Positions 17,562 through 27,183 of a stretch of 64,000 bases of DNA are shown here, piece by piece. Source of the stretch: Clostridiales bacterium (GTDB lineage Bacteria > Bacillota > Clostridia > Saccharofermentanales > Saccharofermentanaceae); NCBI GenBank assembly GCA_017961235.1, contig JAGCXQ010000031.1, forward strand, positions 1-64,000, written 5' to 3'. The notes below the pieces were generated by a model. That model had not been told where the DNA came from, searched no databases, and saw only the letters and a program-made list of their open reading frames with translations. Position numbers and translations under genes: made by a program. Within the stretch, counting starts at the first letter, position 1, and each line of letters starts with the position of its first letter.

Positions 17562-19166
17562 TTAGGAAAATAGCTTATGCAAAAGCACTTCCGCCTGCCG
17601 GATCCCGTCGATGGCCGAGCTCATGATCCCGCCTGCATATCCTGCTCCTTCTCCTGCCGGATAGATACCGGACACATAGATACTCTCACCGTTTTCATCT
17701 CTTCGGATCCGGACCGGAGAGGAACTTCTGGTCTCGATCCCCGTAATAACGGCATCGGAGTCGTTAAAGCCTTTGATTCTCCTGTCAAGAAGGGTAAGGC
17801 CTTCATCCAGTGTTTCCGCAACAGCGGAAGGAAGGATGTCCCACAGGTTACTCATCGTAACTCCCGGTCGGTAGGATGGCTTCACTTTTCCCCATTCCGT
17901 TGTTTTCTTATGCTCGTGGAAATCCCCGACACGCTGGGCAGGCGCCAAATATCCGCCCGTTCCCGCACGGAAAGCCTTATCTTCGAGCTCTCTCTGGAAC
18001 ACGATCCCGGCATCCCAGGCATCACTTCCGAAGTCAGCTCCATCCACGCCCACAAGCATCGCGGAATTCGCATTCTCTTTATCTCTGGCATATTCGCTCA
18101 TGCCGTTCGTAACGACACCATTTTCTTCAGAGGAACCGCAGACGACTTCGCCGCCGGGGCACATACAGAAAGAATAGAGTTTTCTGCCCGTCGCTGTCGG
18201 CGTTACGACCTTATAATTCGCCGGATGCAGTATCTCACTCTCGAAGCATTCGCCGAACTGTGCCCGATCGATCTCACGCTGCAGATGCTCGATGCGGACG
18301 CCGACCGCAAATGGCTTCTGTTCCATCTTCACGCCCCTTGCGTCAAGCATATAGAACGTATCTCTCGCGCTATGTCCGATGGCCAGTACCAGAGCATCAC
18401 AAGGGATCGTAACCGGATCCTGATCCGAGTAGGAGGAAACATGAGTGATCGATGTGAGCGAGCCGTTCTCTACAGATATATCCGACAGTTTCCGCTCGAA
18501 AAGCACTTGCGCGCCGCGCTTGATCAGGTCCTGCCGCATATTTCGTATGACCACACGAAGATAGTCGGTCCCGATATGCGGATGGGCATCGTAAAGGATC
18601 GTCTTCGGCGCACCGTATTTCACAAATGTTCGAAGCACCAGATCTCTTCTGCCATCGGATACGCCGCTGAAGAGCTTTCCGTCGGAGAATGTTCCGGCAC
18701 CGCCTTCACCAAACTGGATATTCGAGCAGGTATCGAGGATCCCCTGTTCCTTAAGTCGCTGGACGTCCGAAGATCGGGTATCCACATCTCTTCCTCTTTC
18801 AATAAGGATCGGACGGAGCCCGGCTTCCACGAGTGCCGCAGCAGCGAACAGTCCGGCCGGGCCGGATCCGCTCACAACTACACGTTTCTTCTCTTCTACT
18901 TTGATCTTTAGATCAACAAGTGATGCCTCTTCCAGAAAGCTCTTCGGATCCTGGTCCGTGAATCTTGCATTGATAACTACGCGGATATCATCTTTATGCC
19001 GCGCATCGATCGATTTTTTCAGGAAATAGCAGTATTTCGGGAGCCTTTTTCTGGCTTTCTTTTCAAAGTAAGATCGCACATCGCGGTCATCCGTATAGGG
19101 GGATGAGATCTTCCGAAATCCTTCATAGGTCCGAAGCGGGATCGGCAGGGAGATATCAGTTTCCAT
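17562..19166 (-). CDS. FAD-dependent dehydrogenase (COG2509-type)
   Basis: A 534-residue flavoprotein. After an N-terminal alpha/beta domain (about 1-80) comes a Rossmann FAD site, VSGSGPAGLFAAAALVEAG, near residue 97, then FGEGGAGTFSDGKL and a C-terminal YPAGEGAGYAGGI FAD-contact motif. This layout is that of uncharacterised FAD-dependent dehydrogenases widespread in anaerobes. The start at 19166 follows GGAGG by 6 bases and overlaps the upstream gene by 11 bases, so translation is coupled. The substrate is unknown. Confidence 0.88.
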   Translation of the reverse strand: METDISLPIPLRTYEGFRKISSPYTDDRDVRSYFEKKARKRLPKYCYFLKKSIDARHKDDIRVVINARFTDQDPKSFLEEASLVDLKIKVEEKKRVVVSGSGPAGLFAAAALVEAGLRPILIERGRDVDTRSSDVQRLKEQGILDTCSNIQFGEGGAGTFSDGKLFSGVSDGRRDLVLRTFVKYGAPKTILYDAHPHIGTDYLRVVIRNMRQDLIKRGAQVLFERKLSDISVENGSLTSITHVSSYSDQDPVTIPCDALVLAIGHSARDTFYMLDARGVKMEQKPFAVGVRIEHLQREIDRAQFGECFESEILHPANYKVVTPTATGRKLYSFCMCPGGEVVCGSSEENGVVTNGMSEYARDKENANSAMLVGVDGADFGSDAWDAGIVFQRELEDKAFRAGTGGYLAPAQRVGDFHEHKKTTEWGKVKPSYRPGVTMSNLWDILPSAVAETLDEGLTLLDRRIKGFNDSDAVITGIETRSSSPVRIRRDENGESIYVSGIYPAGEGAGYAGGIMSSAIDGIRQAEVLLHKLFS

Positions 19167-20463
19167 CCTGTGCCTCCGTATTATCGGGAAGGAGCATGGC
19201 AGCAGATCTTCCGGCAAGGATTCCGGACGCAAATGCCCATGTCAGGTTATATCCGCCGCAGTCACCATCTACATCGAGCAGCTCACCACAGGCGAAAAGC
19301 CCGGGTACGAGTTTTGACTCCAGCGATTCTTCCGAGAACTCCGCGCAGTCAGCACCTCCGATAGTCGTCTGGGCCTGTTCGAGGGACCGTGTCCCGAGCA
19401 CCGTAAAATTCCATGAGCGCATCGTCGAAAGGATCTTCTTGATATCTCCATCCGTAAGTGTCGATACCGGAAGCGTCATCGGGCGCTCCAGCGCAGTCTT
19501 AAGAAGCATCGTGCCGATCTTCTGCGGCAGGATCGAAAGCAGGAACTGATCCGTCGGCCTTACTGCAAAGGTCTTCCGTCTTTCCTTCAGTTCTTCTTCG
19601 ATCCCCATGAGTGTCTGTTCATCAAAGAGGCGCAGTGATACCTTTACAGGCACCATCAGCCGGTCTTTTCTCATTCTTCGGGAAACCTCCCCGGAGACCT
19701 GAAGGACAGCCGGTCCGGATAATCCATAATCCGTGAAAAGCACTTCTCCATACTGTTCTGCGACGACATTCCCGTCCGCGGTAAGTGTCAGCTCACAGTC
19801 CAGACGAAGGCCTGACAGTGCTTTTGTAACAGAATTCTCAGTAAGAAGCTGAACGATCGACGGCTTCGGTGCAAAGACCTTATGACCCAGCTTCGACAGC
19901 CACTTATATCCGTCACCGGTGGTACCGCTGTAGGAAGCACAGGCTCCGCCACAGGCGACAATAAGAAGATCGGAAGAAAAGGTTCTTCCGTCCTCACAGG
20001 TGATCGTAAAAATGTCCTCTTTCACTACATCCGTAACCGAAGCATCCTGTGCGATCACGACATCCAGTTCATCCATCGCATAGCGGAAAGCATCCACAAC
20101 CGAAGCGGAGGTCTTGCTCATCGGGAAGAGCTTATCCCCTTCCGAGGTTGTAACGATACCGATCTCACTAAGGAAAGAGAGGCATGCCAAAGGCGTCACA
20201 TTAGACAGTACTTTACCGGGAAAGTCCGTCTCATGGCTGTGGAAATGCGACAGGGACATATCCTTATTTGACAGATTACAGCGTCCGTTACCGGTCGCAA
20301 GAACTTTCTTTCCGACACGCTCATTCTTTTCCAGAATGAGTACAGTTCCCTTCTCTTTTCCGGAAAGAAGGCGTATCTTCTGAAAAGCGATCGCTGCGGT
20401 CATACCGGAAGCACCGGCGCCGATAATGATCAGATCCCATCTTTTACGGTCAAGATTATCCAT
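19156..20463 (-). CDS. NAD(P)/FAD-dependent oxidoreductase (HI0933/YhiN/BaiN family)
   Basis: A 435-residue flavoprotein with the N-terminal FAD motif IIIGAGASGMTAA (about residue 11), the family element GKKVLATGNGRCNLSN near 55 and a C-terminal FACGELLDVDGDCGGYNLTWA that closes the FAD site. The family includes BaiN, an enoyl reductase of bile acid breakdown, but most members are uncharacterised. The ATG at 20463 is preferred because GAGAGA precedes it by 6 bases; ATG 20469 is the alternative. It overlaps the upstream CYTH gene by 8 bases. Confidence 0.9.
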   Translation of the reverse strand: MDNLDRKRWDLIIIGAGASGMTAAIAFQKIRLLSGKEKGTVLILEKNERVGKKVLATGNGRCNLSNKDMSLSHFHSHETDFPGKVLSNVTPLACLSFLSEIGIVTTSEGDKLFPMSKTSASVVDAFRYAMDELDVVIAQDASVTDVVKEDIFTITCEDGRTFSSDLLIVACGGACASYSGTTGDGYKWLSKLGHKVFAPKPSIVQLLTENSVTKALSGLRLDCELTLTADGNVVAEQYGEVLFTDYGLSGPAVLQVSGEVSRRMRKDRLMVPVKVSLRLFDEQTLMGIEEELKERRKTFAVRPTDQFLLSILPQKIGTMLLKTALERPMTLPVSTLTDGDIKKILSTMRSWNFTVLGTRSLEQAQTTIGGADCAEFSEESLESKLVPGLFACGELLDVDGDCGGYNLTWAFASGILAGRSAAMLLPDNTEAQDGN

Positions 20464-21133
20464 TCTCATTCTCTCTCATCAGCATCAGGCAGCGGGCATA
20501 TTTAGATACGGCAAGAGGTTTACAGTCCGCATGTTCACGGATCAGAAGTCCCAGTTCTTCGACAGGAGCGACATCTCCGGAAATAAGCTCGATCTCCATC
20601 TCGCAGATCGGACAGGATCTTTCGGAAGCGATGCAGGAACCGGTATCCAGGCAGATCTCGACAGTACTTCCAAGGAACTCTGCCGTGATCGTATGTCTTT
20701 TAAAAGCAGTTTTACAAACCGTTTCCAGTTCTTTTCCGGAAACCGGCACCAGCGCTGCCGCCAGGATCTCATAGGGATCTTTGGAGTCCTTCGCTTCCCG
20801 AAGAAAGAAATCAACATCAAATTCCGGCCGGTCCGTACTTACATTCCATTCACACTTAGATGTCAGCCCGGAAAAGCCTTCCGCGGAAAGATCACTTATC
20901 GGCATAGCGGGAGTTGTCTTGACCGTATGGATATACTCCTGGCCGAGCACATGGCGTATGCGCATGGAAGTGCGTGATTTATCAAGGATACGGTCTTTCG
21001 TATCCAGATACCGGTTCTCATACTCTTCCGTTTTCTCGGATCGTATTTCGACCGTTTTTCTGAACCACGGCTCATCAGATACTGCATACAAGGTTTCCGG
21101 ATCAGGGAAAGAAAGCTTTAACTCAGTTTCCAT
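20456..21133 (-). CDS. CYTH-domain protein (triphosphatase-like)
   Basis: A 225-residue CYTH protein. The METELKL start provides the ExExK triphosphate/metal-binding motif, and RYLDTKDRIL, SMRIRH and CEMEIELISG supply the alternating charged residues of the triphosphate tunnel. Known relatives hydrolyse inorganic triphosphate or act as class IV adenylate cyclases or thiamine triphosphatases; the likely activity is an inorganic triphosphatase. No CHAD domain follows. It is packed in the minus-strand run. Confidence 0.85.
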   Translation of the reverse strand: METELKLSFPDPETLYAVSDEPWFRKTVEIRSEKTEEYENRYLDTKDRILDKSRTSMRIRHVLGQEYIHTVKTTPAMPISDLSAEGFSGLTSKCEWNVSTDRPEFDVDFFLREAKDSKDPYEILAAALVPVSGKELETVCKTAFKRHTITAEFLGSTVEICLDTGSCIASERSCPICEMEIELISGDVAPVEELGLLIREHADCKPLAVSKYARCLMLMRENENG

Positions 21134-21148
21134 ACCGCCTCCAAAAAC

Positions 21149-22342
21149 TCAGATAGTGATCTCGCGAACACCGGCATTCGTAACTACACAGATGTTTTTC
21201 GAGCCGAAGAAGGAAACACGGAGCACCGGCTCATCGACATTGATCGTCGAGCTTACTTTCGCTCTGGAAAGATCGATCAGCATGATCTTCTCATCTACGG
21301 CAAATAAAGCGGAAGATCCGGAAACATCGAATCCGAGCACTTCATTACCCAGAGAGATCTCACCGGTCTTGCCTCCGTTAGAATTATAAACAGCCAGACG
21401 CAGAGGCTGCTCCACTCCATCTGAATACACCACAGCATATCCGCCATCAAAGGAATGTACGCTCTCTACACACGGGAAAGCAGGAGATACAAGATCACAT
21501 TTTCCGTTTCCGACGATAGCGACATCGCTGATTCCCGCTACTGCAACGCGTTCATTACTTAAGTACGCCAGAAGCGGCATACTGTCCGTAACCAGTGGCG
21601 AATAAAAAGCATTTTCTGAAGGGTGCGCGTTCGTTCTATCTTCCGGGATCGAGAACTGCTTAACATGCGGGATCATCTGGGATCCGTCAGTATCGACCAG
21701 AGAGACGGAAAGCGTACTTTCATTGGGAGAAAAAGCCAGCGAGATCGGATATCCGGACTCAAAGGAAGACCATTTCGCCAGGAAAGAACCGTCATTCTCC
21801 ATAATATACACACAGCCGAAAGAATCGCCATCTTCGATGATCAGCGCAGATAGACCGGATGGCGCCAGTGCAACATTCCCGATCTTACCTGTCATATGGG
21901 TGCTGAACTCCATTCCCTGTTCGGAGAAAAGCGCACACTGGAATCCTGCCGTATCCGCGATCATGGCATATGGCCCGCTCTTGATACATACGGGGCTGCT
22001 CATCTCCAGATCCACGCTATAGATCTCATTTCCGGAGATCGAAAGATAGGCGACACGCTTATTCGTGACCTTTAAGAGTCCATTCTGAAAGGGATAGAGC
22101 TGCTGCGCTTCCGTATATTCACAGTCAAAACCAGCGATCGCAGAGAGACGGAGCTGTTCACCCGCACCGCTCTTGGCAGCTACGTGATTACGGATCAGAT
22201 AGACCATGATAATAGAAACTACCGCTAAAAGGATACAAAGAACGACCAGGATCGGCGTAGAATACTTGTGGGTAAACTTGACGCGTTTCTGTTTTGGCTT
22301 CTGTTTCTGTATCGGTTCGTTTCTCTTCGTTTTCTCCGGCAT
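21149..22342 (-). CDS. Membrane-anchored beta-propeller protein (DUF5711-like)
   Basis: A 397-residue protein with a basic N-terminus, one span at about residues 29-51 and an external 340-residue domain of repeated hydrophobic strands with no enzyme motif. It resembles the DUF5711 group of propeller proteins in Clostridia. No function is known. It lies directly downstream of a DUF4340/GldG/ABC module with 13-base spacing, so it may belong to the same surface complex. Confidence 0.65.
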   Translation of the reverse strand: MPEKTKRNEPIQKQKPKQKRVKFTHKYSTPILVVLCILLAVVSIIMVYLIRNHVAAKSGAGEQLRLSAIAGFDCEYTEAQQLYPFQNGLLKVTNKRVAYLSISGNEIYSVDLEMSSPVCIKSGPYAMIADTAGFQCALFSEQGMEFSTHMTGKIGNVALAPSGLSALIIEDGDSFGCVYIMENDGSFLAKWSSFESGYPISLAFSPNESTLSVSLVDTDGSQMIPHVKQFSIPEDRTNAHPSENAFYSPLVTDSMPLLAYLSNERVAVAGISDVAIVGNGKCDLVSPAFPCVESVHSFDGGYAVVYSDGVEQPLRLAVYNSNGGKTGEISLGNEVLGFDVSGSSALFAVDEKIMLIDLSRAKVSSTINVDEPVLRVSFFGSKNICVVTNAGVREITI

Positions 22343-22355
22343 TTCCTATTCTCAC

Positions 22356-23840
22356 TTACGGACGGTCATAAATATTGTCTTTATTCTTTTTATCGATAGC
22401 TTCCGTTGCCAGGCAATATGCATCCCAGATACCGAAGTCGGACATGTCATAACCGTTATCTTTATATAATACGCTTCTATCTACAATAAATCCACTGTAT
22501 CGGCCATTGATGAAACAGTAGTACTCACTGTCTCCCAGCGGTACGAGCTTCAGGTCAATGATCTCACTGGTATTCTTTACCACATGGATAGTGGCCTCCA
22601 CATTCTTAAGTTCCGGCGATGCTTCATAGTCCACTCGGGAAACCGGCATATTAAAGATCGATCCAAAAAGCAGAAGTCCATAGCACTCGCCCTGCGACGA
22701 GTAGATCTTGGCATTTCTCTGATCCAGCTGGAACAGCGTATTTTCATTCTCGAAGGACATCGTTTTGTCCAGTCTGCAGTCCAAAACGAAAGAAGTATCC
22801 TTGATCGTGACCTCCACTTTCGATACATCATTCAGATATCCATGAATAACATACGAATCAATAAGATCGAACGAGCGCAGATTCATGCCCGGGAGCGTGG
22901 CCGGTGAAACGCGGAACGAATAAGGGGTATTGGAAGAAACCCCGTAATAATACCCGCCCAGTTCCATCGACAGCGACAGCTTGATCTCTTCGCCGTTATT
23001 CAGAAGAATGTCAAAAGTATATTCCGGATCATTCAGGCCATAAGATGCCATGTCCTCTTCTGCGATAGGCACATACTGGGAGATCTGGAGACGCAGCAGC
23101 GATGACAGAAGCGTCTTCATAGTACTATTCGCCTCTCTATCCATCGGATAGCTGACCTGATATCTCGCTTCGACCAGAACTCCGTTCACCTTATCCGGCA
23201 GCGGCTTTACTACCCAGCGGTCTTTGGTCGAAGCTCTCTCGAACGTGATCTGCTTAACATCTGATCTCTCAAGATTCAGAATACGGCGGTTAAGGAAGTC
23301 TTCGAATCTCGAGGAAAGCTTCTGATATAAAGAATAATCGGCTACATATACTTTATCCTCATTGCCCATCCGAGCATAGACTCCGTTTTTGGTGGAAAGA
23401 AGATCTCCTGCAGAATAGACGATGGTAGAACCATCCTTCTTCTCACACGAAACGGTGTAGGAAGGCGCATTAAAACCGTATTTCGCATCATCTCCCGGCT
23501 GCGCGTCAATACTGTTCCGGAATGAAAAATGAAGGATCTGATCCAGATAACCGTTCACTTCGGAGGAATTCAGCATCGAATCGGAAAACTCCCTGCCATT
23601 ATATGTGATCTTGGTTACCGCATGAGAATCATTGAACGTGAAAAGGATCTTATCCCCTTTCGCTCCTGTGACAGAAAGGCTTTTCAGCTCCTCCTGGTTA
23701 CACACATTGACTATATGATCCTGAAACTGCGAATCGATATTCTTTTTATCTATATGCTTCTTGATCAGAACAGCCGACAATATGATAACGAGTACCAGGA
23801 AGACTGCTGCAAGAATACCGAGTTTTTTCTGTTCCTTCAT
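22356..23840 (-). CDS. DUF4340-domain membrane-anchored protein
   Basis: A 494-residue protein with an N-terminal span (about 7-27) and a long external region. The family feature is a repeat of a DUF4340 unit: a strand pair, a YGLNDPEYTFDILLNNGEE-type segment near residue 268, and a second copy around residue 120 (YGFNAPSYTVSC). DUF4340 proteins usually sit downstream of GldG-type ABC modules, as here. The role is unknown; an accessory extracytoplasmic part of that transporter is the usual guess. Confidence 0.8.
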   Translation of the reverse strand: MKEQKKLGILAAVFLVLVIILSAVLIKKHIDKKNIDSQFQDHIVNVCNQEELKSLSVTGAKGDKILFTFNDSHAVTKITYNGREFSDSMLNSSEVNGYLDQILHFSFRNSIDAQPGDDAKYGFNAPSYTVSCEKKDGSTIVYSAGDLLSTKNGVYARMGNEDKVYVADYSLYQKLSSRFEDFLNRRILNLERSDVKQITFERASTKDRWVVKPLPDKVNGVLVEARYQVSYPMDREANSTMKTLLSSLLRLQISQYVPIAEEDMASYGLNDPEYTFDILLNNGEEIKLSLSMELGGYYYGVSSNTPYSFRVSPATLPGMNLRSFDLIDSYVIHGYLNDVSKVEVTIKDTSFVLDCRLDKTMSFENENTLFQLDQRNAKIYSSQGECYGLLLFGSIFNMPVSRVDYEASPELKNVEATIHVVKNTSEIIDLKLVPLGDSEYYCFINGRYSGFIVDRSVLYKDNGYDMSDFGIWDAYCLATEAIDKKNKDNIYDRP

Positions 23841-23851
23841 ACTTCAGTTCC

Positions 23852-25366
23852 TCACAGATGGCGTCTTCTCTGATATACGATAATTCCACAGGCCAGGCTT
23901 CCTACCGGAATCACGGTCATAACGATAAATGACCAGAGTGTTGCCGAGGAAGAGGAAAGCGGCTTAGACAAGGCATAGCTCGGGATCTTTCTCTGTGGAA
24001 TAAGAAGATCAAACTCGATCGGGCAGATCTCATGAACGAGCGACCGGATAAAGACAGCATTGTTATCATCAAGTGTTTTTCCGGAATAATAATCGTCCGA
24101 AGTAAATGTCTTCGTACCGATCGTGATCAGACAGGCCTTCTCGGAAGTACTGTCATCCACGGACCACAAAATGATCGGGTGCATACCTGCGGATACATCT
24201 GCATCGATCTGTGCATTCTGGAAATCTACCGAAGCAGAGGATGATGAAACGACCAGCGGAGATACATACACATCCTTCGGCAGGTCACGGAGAGCCTTGA
24301 TATAGCGGCAATTCTCAACGGAATACTCCCTCGGGATGGAGACGGTCTTGGCATATGCTTCCGTAGGATTGGCGATCGATCTGAACGGGTCCGATACATC
24401 TACCAGATGATCCAAATCATTCTCGTGAATGATGCCCGGATCCAGACTTACGCCCATACGCTTGGCAACATCATTAAGATTCGTGTATTCAGTAGTCTTA
24501 TTATCACTGAAGTCGCAGACGATCATGACTTTTCCGGCGTTATCCAGATATGTCTTCAGCTGTTCTTTTTCCACAAGTGAAAGATCCGACTTCGGCTGAA
24601 GGACCAAGAGAAGTTCGCAATCATCCGGGATCTTCGTTGCATCGCCTTTCAGCGTCAGCTCCGAGGTAACAAAACCAAGAGACATCAGGATATTATCCAG
24701 ATTCTTATGTGCCGGCAGGTCATGTCCGGCCAGATAGTAAGCATGCAGAGGACGTCCGGAAGTGACATAGACGATGTCCGTGGTAATGATACGTTCGATA
24801 TTATTTGCGATCGGCATTCCGACACCATAATACTGGGCAACTTCCTGATCATACTCGAAGCAGGCGTACGGATTAACTCCAACAAGCATATCATCGCATT
24901 TAACGACGTAGGTATTCTTCTGGAAATTATAAACATTATTCGGATCCAGCTGGGAAATAATAAACGGATCAACATCCGGATCGATATACTTCAGATCGAT
25001 CATCCCATCTGCTTTTGCCTCATAATCATCAAGAAGCGGAACAAAATATTCGCGCCATTCGAGAGTGCTGTCATTCTTATCAAAAAGTCCGATAATTTCA
25101 ACTTTCTTATTAAGAGACTTCAAATAATCAGATGTAATGGAACTAACAGAATTCGATCGTACGGAAGTAGAGTCAAATGTCAGTTTCTTATCCAGTGTCA
25201 TATCGATGATCAGGTTGAATACGATACAGATCGCAACAACTAATACAACGGAAACAATGGAGATGGACTTTAACGATTTAAAACGTTCATCGATCCTTAC
25301 CTTAGCCTTAGGCGATTTTCCGGGTCTCTCCTGGAGAATACTTTCTTTTGCGGTTTTCTTAGCCAT
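23852..25366 (-). CDS. GldG-family ABC-associated substrate-binding membrane protein
   Basis: A 504-residue protein with an N-terminal span (about 36-57), an external Rossmann-like region (typical features include SEYLKSLNKKVEIIGLFD-type text, then YYLAGHD and an ALNQPKSDLS-like loop) and a C-terminal span near the end (WSFIVMTVIPVGSLACGI). This is the GldG/ABC_transp_aux layout. In Bacteroidetes GldG works with GldF and GldA in gliding; in Firmicutes the same set occurs without gliding and its cargo is unknown. It is followed by DUF4340. Confidence 0.82.
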   Translation of the reverse strand: MAKKTAKESILQERPGKSPKAKVRIDERFKSLKSISIVSVVLVVAICIVFNLIIDMTLDKKLTFDSTSVRSNSVSSITSDYLKSLNKKVEIIGLFDKNDSTLEWREYFVPLLDDYEAKADGMIDLKYIDPDVDPFIISQLDPNNVYNFQKNTYVVKCDDMLVGVNPYACFEYDQEVAQYYGVGMPIANNIERIITTDIVYVTSGRPLHAYYLAGHDLPAHKNLDNILMSLGFVTSELTLKGDATKIPDDCELLLVLQPKSDLSLVEKEQLKTYLDNAGKVMIVCDFSDNKTTEYTNLNDVAKRMGVSLDPGIIHENDLDHLVDVSDPFRSIANPTEAYAKTVSIPREYSVENCRYIKALRDLPKDVYVSPLVVSSSSASVDFQNAQIDADVSAGMHPIILWSVDDSTSEKACLITIGTKTFTSDDYYSGKTLDDNNAVFIRSLVHEICPIEFDLLIPQRKIPSYALSKPLSSSSATLWSFIVMTVIPVGSLACGIIVYQRRRHL

Positions 25367-25383
25367 ACTCGTATCCCCCCTTC

Positions 25384-26166
25384 TCAGCTCTGCGTCCAGC
25401 GTTTCTTCTCAAGAACGCGGTAAGTAATATAGATGAATACCAGTGTGAAGCTCAGGCAGAAGATCAGCGGGACGATCTTAAACACACCTGATGTATAGCA
25501 GTTCGTCCGGTCAAAGGGATCGAACCAGGAGATCGCATTTCGAACATTCTCGCCGATCGAATAGATCGTCTGATCCGAAAGATGGAAGAGTTTCGTAAAC
25601 TTCAGGAAGGATTTTACGATACTGGAGATCGAGGACGCGATCGATGAGAGCATGTTCAGGAACAAAAGAATAACGAAACAGAATACAGCAGACATGATCT
25701 GGTTTTCTGTCATCGCAGACGTAAGCATGCCGATCGAAATAAAGAGAGCAGCTAGAACCATATATCCGAAGAGTGCTCCCCAGGCAGCTGCACTGACGAA
25801 TCCGGAAAGGATGACTGTGATGATCATGTGGCTGAAAACACTGATCAGCATCAGCGCCTGTAAAGAGAGAGCCGCCAGGAATTTGCCGACGACAGCATCC
25901 TTCATGGAAAAAGGCATCGTATAAAGAAGCACATCCGTACCATTCTTCTTTTCTTCCGCGAAAAGCCTCATGGTAATGATCGGGATCAGAATAATAAAGA
26001 AAGACCGAAGATAACTGATCTCAACAGAAATATTCACATAGGCAAATGTTGAAGTGATCATTCCCGTGAAGTAGTATCCGCTGATTATGCTCATGAGACA
26101 GATCGCGACCCATCCCACGGGATTTCGGAAGTAAGATAGAAACTCTCGTTTAAAAACTGCAAACAT
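25384..26166 (-). CDS. ABC transporter permease (GldF-like, ABC-2 type)
   Basis: A 260-residue ABC-2 permease with six predicted spans. It begins FAVFKREFLSYFRNPVGWVAI, an ABC-2 amphipathic start, and has the RLFAEEKKNGTDVLLYTMP coupling segment that is diagnostic of the GldF/NosY group. It pairs with the ATPase 13 bases upstream and with GldG downstream. Confidence 0.9.
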   Translation of the reverse strand: MFAVFKREFLSYFRNPVGWVAICLMSIISGYYFTGMITSTFAYVNISVEISYLRSFFIILIPIITMRLFAEEKKNGTDVLLYTMPFSMKDAVVGKFLAALSLQALMLISVFSHMIITVILSGFVSAAAWGALFGYMVLAALFISIGMLTSAMTENQIMSAVFCFVILLFLNMLSSIASSISSIVKSFLKFTKLFHLSDQTIYSIGENVRNAISWFDPFDRTNCYTSGVFKIVPLIFCLSFTLVFIYITYRVLEKKRWTQS

Positions 26167-26178
26167 ATCTTCTTCTCC

Positions 26179-27114
26179 TTATTTCTTAGGTGCAGTAATA
26201 TTCATGAAAACATCTTCCAGCGATGGCGCCATCGACCGGAATTCCAGAATCGGAACATGGATCCTCGCCAAAGCAAAGAAAATAGACTTTCTTACATCAA
26301 GACTGCCGTCTGCAGTAATATCGATCTGAAGAAGACCGTTCTTTTCAGACAGCGGAGCAATTGCCTTTACACCCGGTACTGCGCGAAGCGGCATCTGAAC
26401 CGAATTAAAGGAACCTTCCAGTGTGAGAAGGTAATGCGAACTGTCTTCGACCTTGGCAGACATCTCGATCGTTGGCGCATCCGCCACAATCTTTCCGTTA
26501 TTGATGATGATCACGCGGTCACAGATCGCCTGAACTTCAGAGAGAATATGCGAGCTGAAAATGATCGTGTGATTCTTGGAAAGCTGGGAAATAAGCTTAC
26601 GGATCTCTACTACCTGATTCGGGTCAAGGCCGACAGTCGGCTCATCGAGGATGATGACTTCCGGATTTCCGATCAGAGTCTGTGCAATACCGACACGCTG
26701 GCGGTAACCCTTTGACAGATTATGAATAAGTCTTCCGGAAACATTTCCGATATGGACCATTTTCATGACTTCCGAGATCTGTTTCTTCTTAACATCACGA
26801 GGAACCTTCTTCAGTTCGCTTATATACTCGAGATATTCATATACTGTCATATCCAGAAACAGCGGCGGGTGCTCCGGAAGATAACCGATATTCTTCTTGG
26901 CAAGTTCCGGCTGCTCCAGAATATCGTAACCATTGATTGTGACCTTGCCGCTTGTTGCGGAAAGATAACCGGTAATAATATTCATCGTCGTGGACTTTCC
27001 GGCACCGTTTGGTCCGAGGAAGCCGAGGATCTCACCCTGATCTACTGTAAAAGACACTCCTCCGAGTGCTTTTTTATCGCCGTAAAACTTCACCAGATTC
27101 GATATTTCTATCAT
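26179..27114 (-). CDS. ABC transporter ATP-binding protein (GldA-like)
   Basis: A 311-residue ATPase with Walker A GPNGAGKST (about residue 34), ABC signature LSKGYRQRVGIAQ, Walker B VIILDEPTVGLD and a switch His in FSSHILSEV. The C-terminal 80 residues form the regulatory extension seen in GldA/CcmA/DrrA-type exporters. It leads the transporter module ATPase-permease-GldG-DUF4340. Confidence 0.95.
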   Translation of the reverse strand: MIEISNLVKFYGDKKALGGVSFTVDQGEILGFLGPNGAGKSTTMNIITGYLSATSGKVTINGYDILEQPELAKKNIGYLPEHPPLFLDMTVYEYLEYISELKKVPRDVKKKQISEVMKMVHIGNVSGRLIHNLSKGYRQRVGIAQTLIGNPEVIILDEPTVGLDPNQVVEIRKLISQLSKNHTIIFSSHILSEVQAICDRVIIINNGKIVADAPTIEMSAKVEDSSHYLLTLEGSFNSVQMPLRAVPGVKAIAPLSEKNGLLQIDITADGSLDVRKSIFFALARIHVPILEFRSMAPSLEDVFMNITAPKK

Positions 27115-27183
27115 TTTACTGACCTCCGCATAATCTGCGAATACATTTTACCCTATAAAAACGTATTGATAAACCCGTAACCA

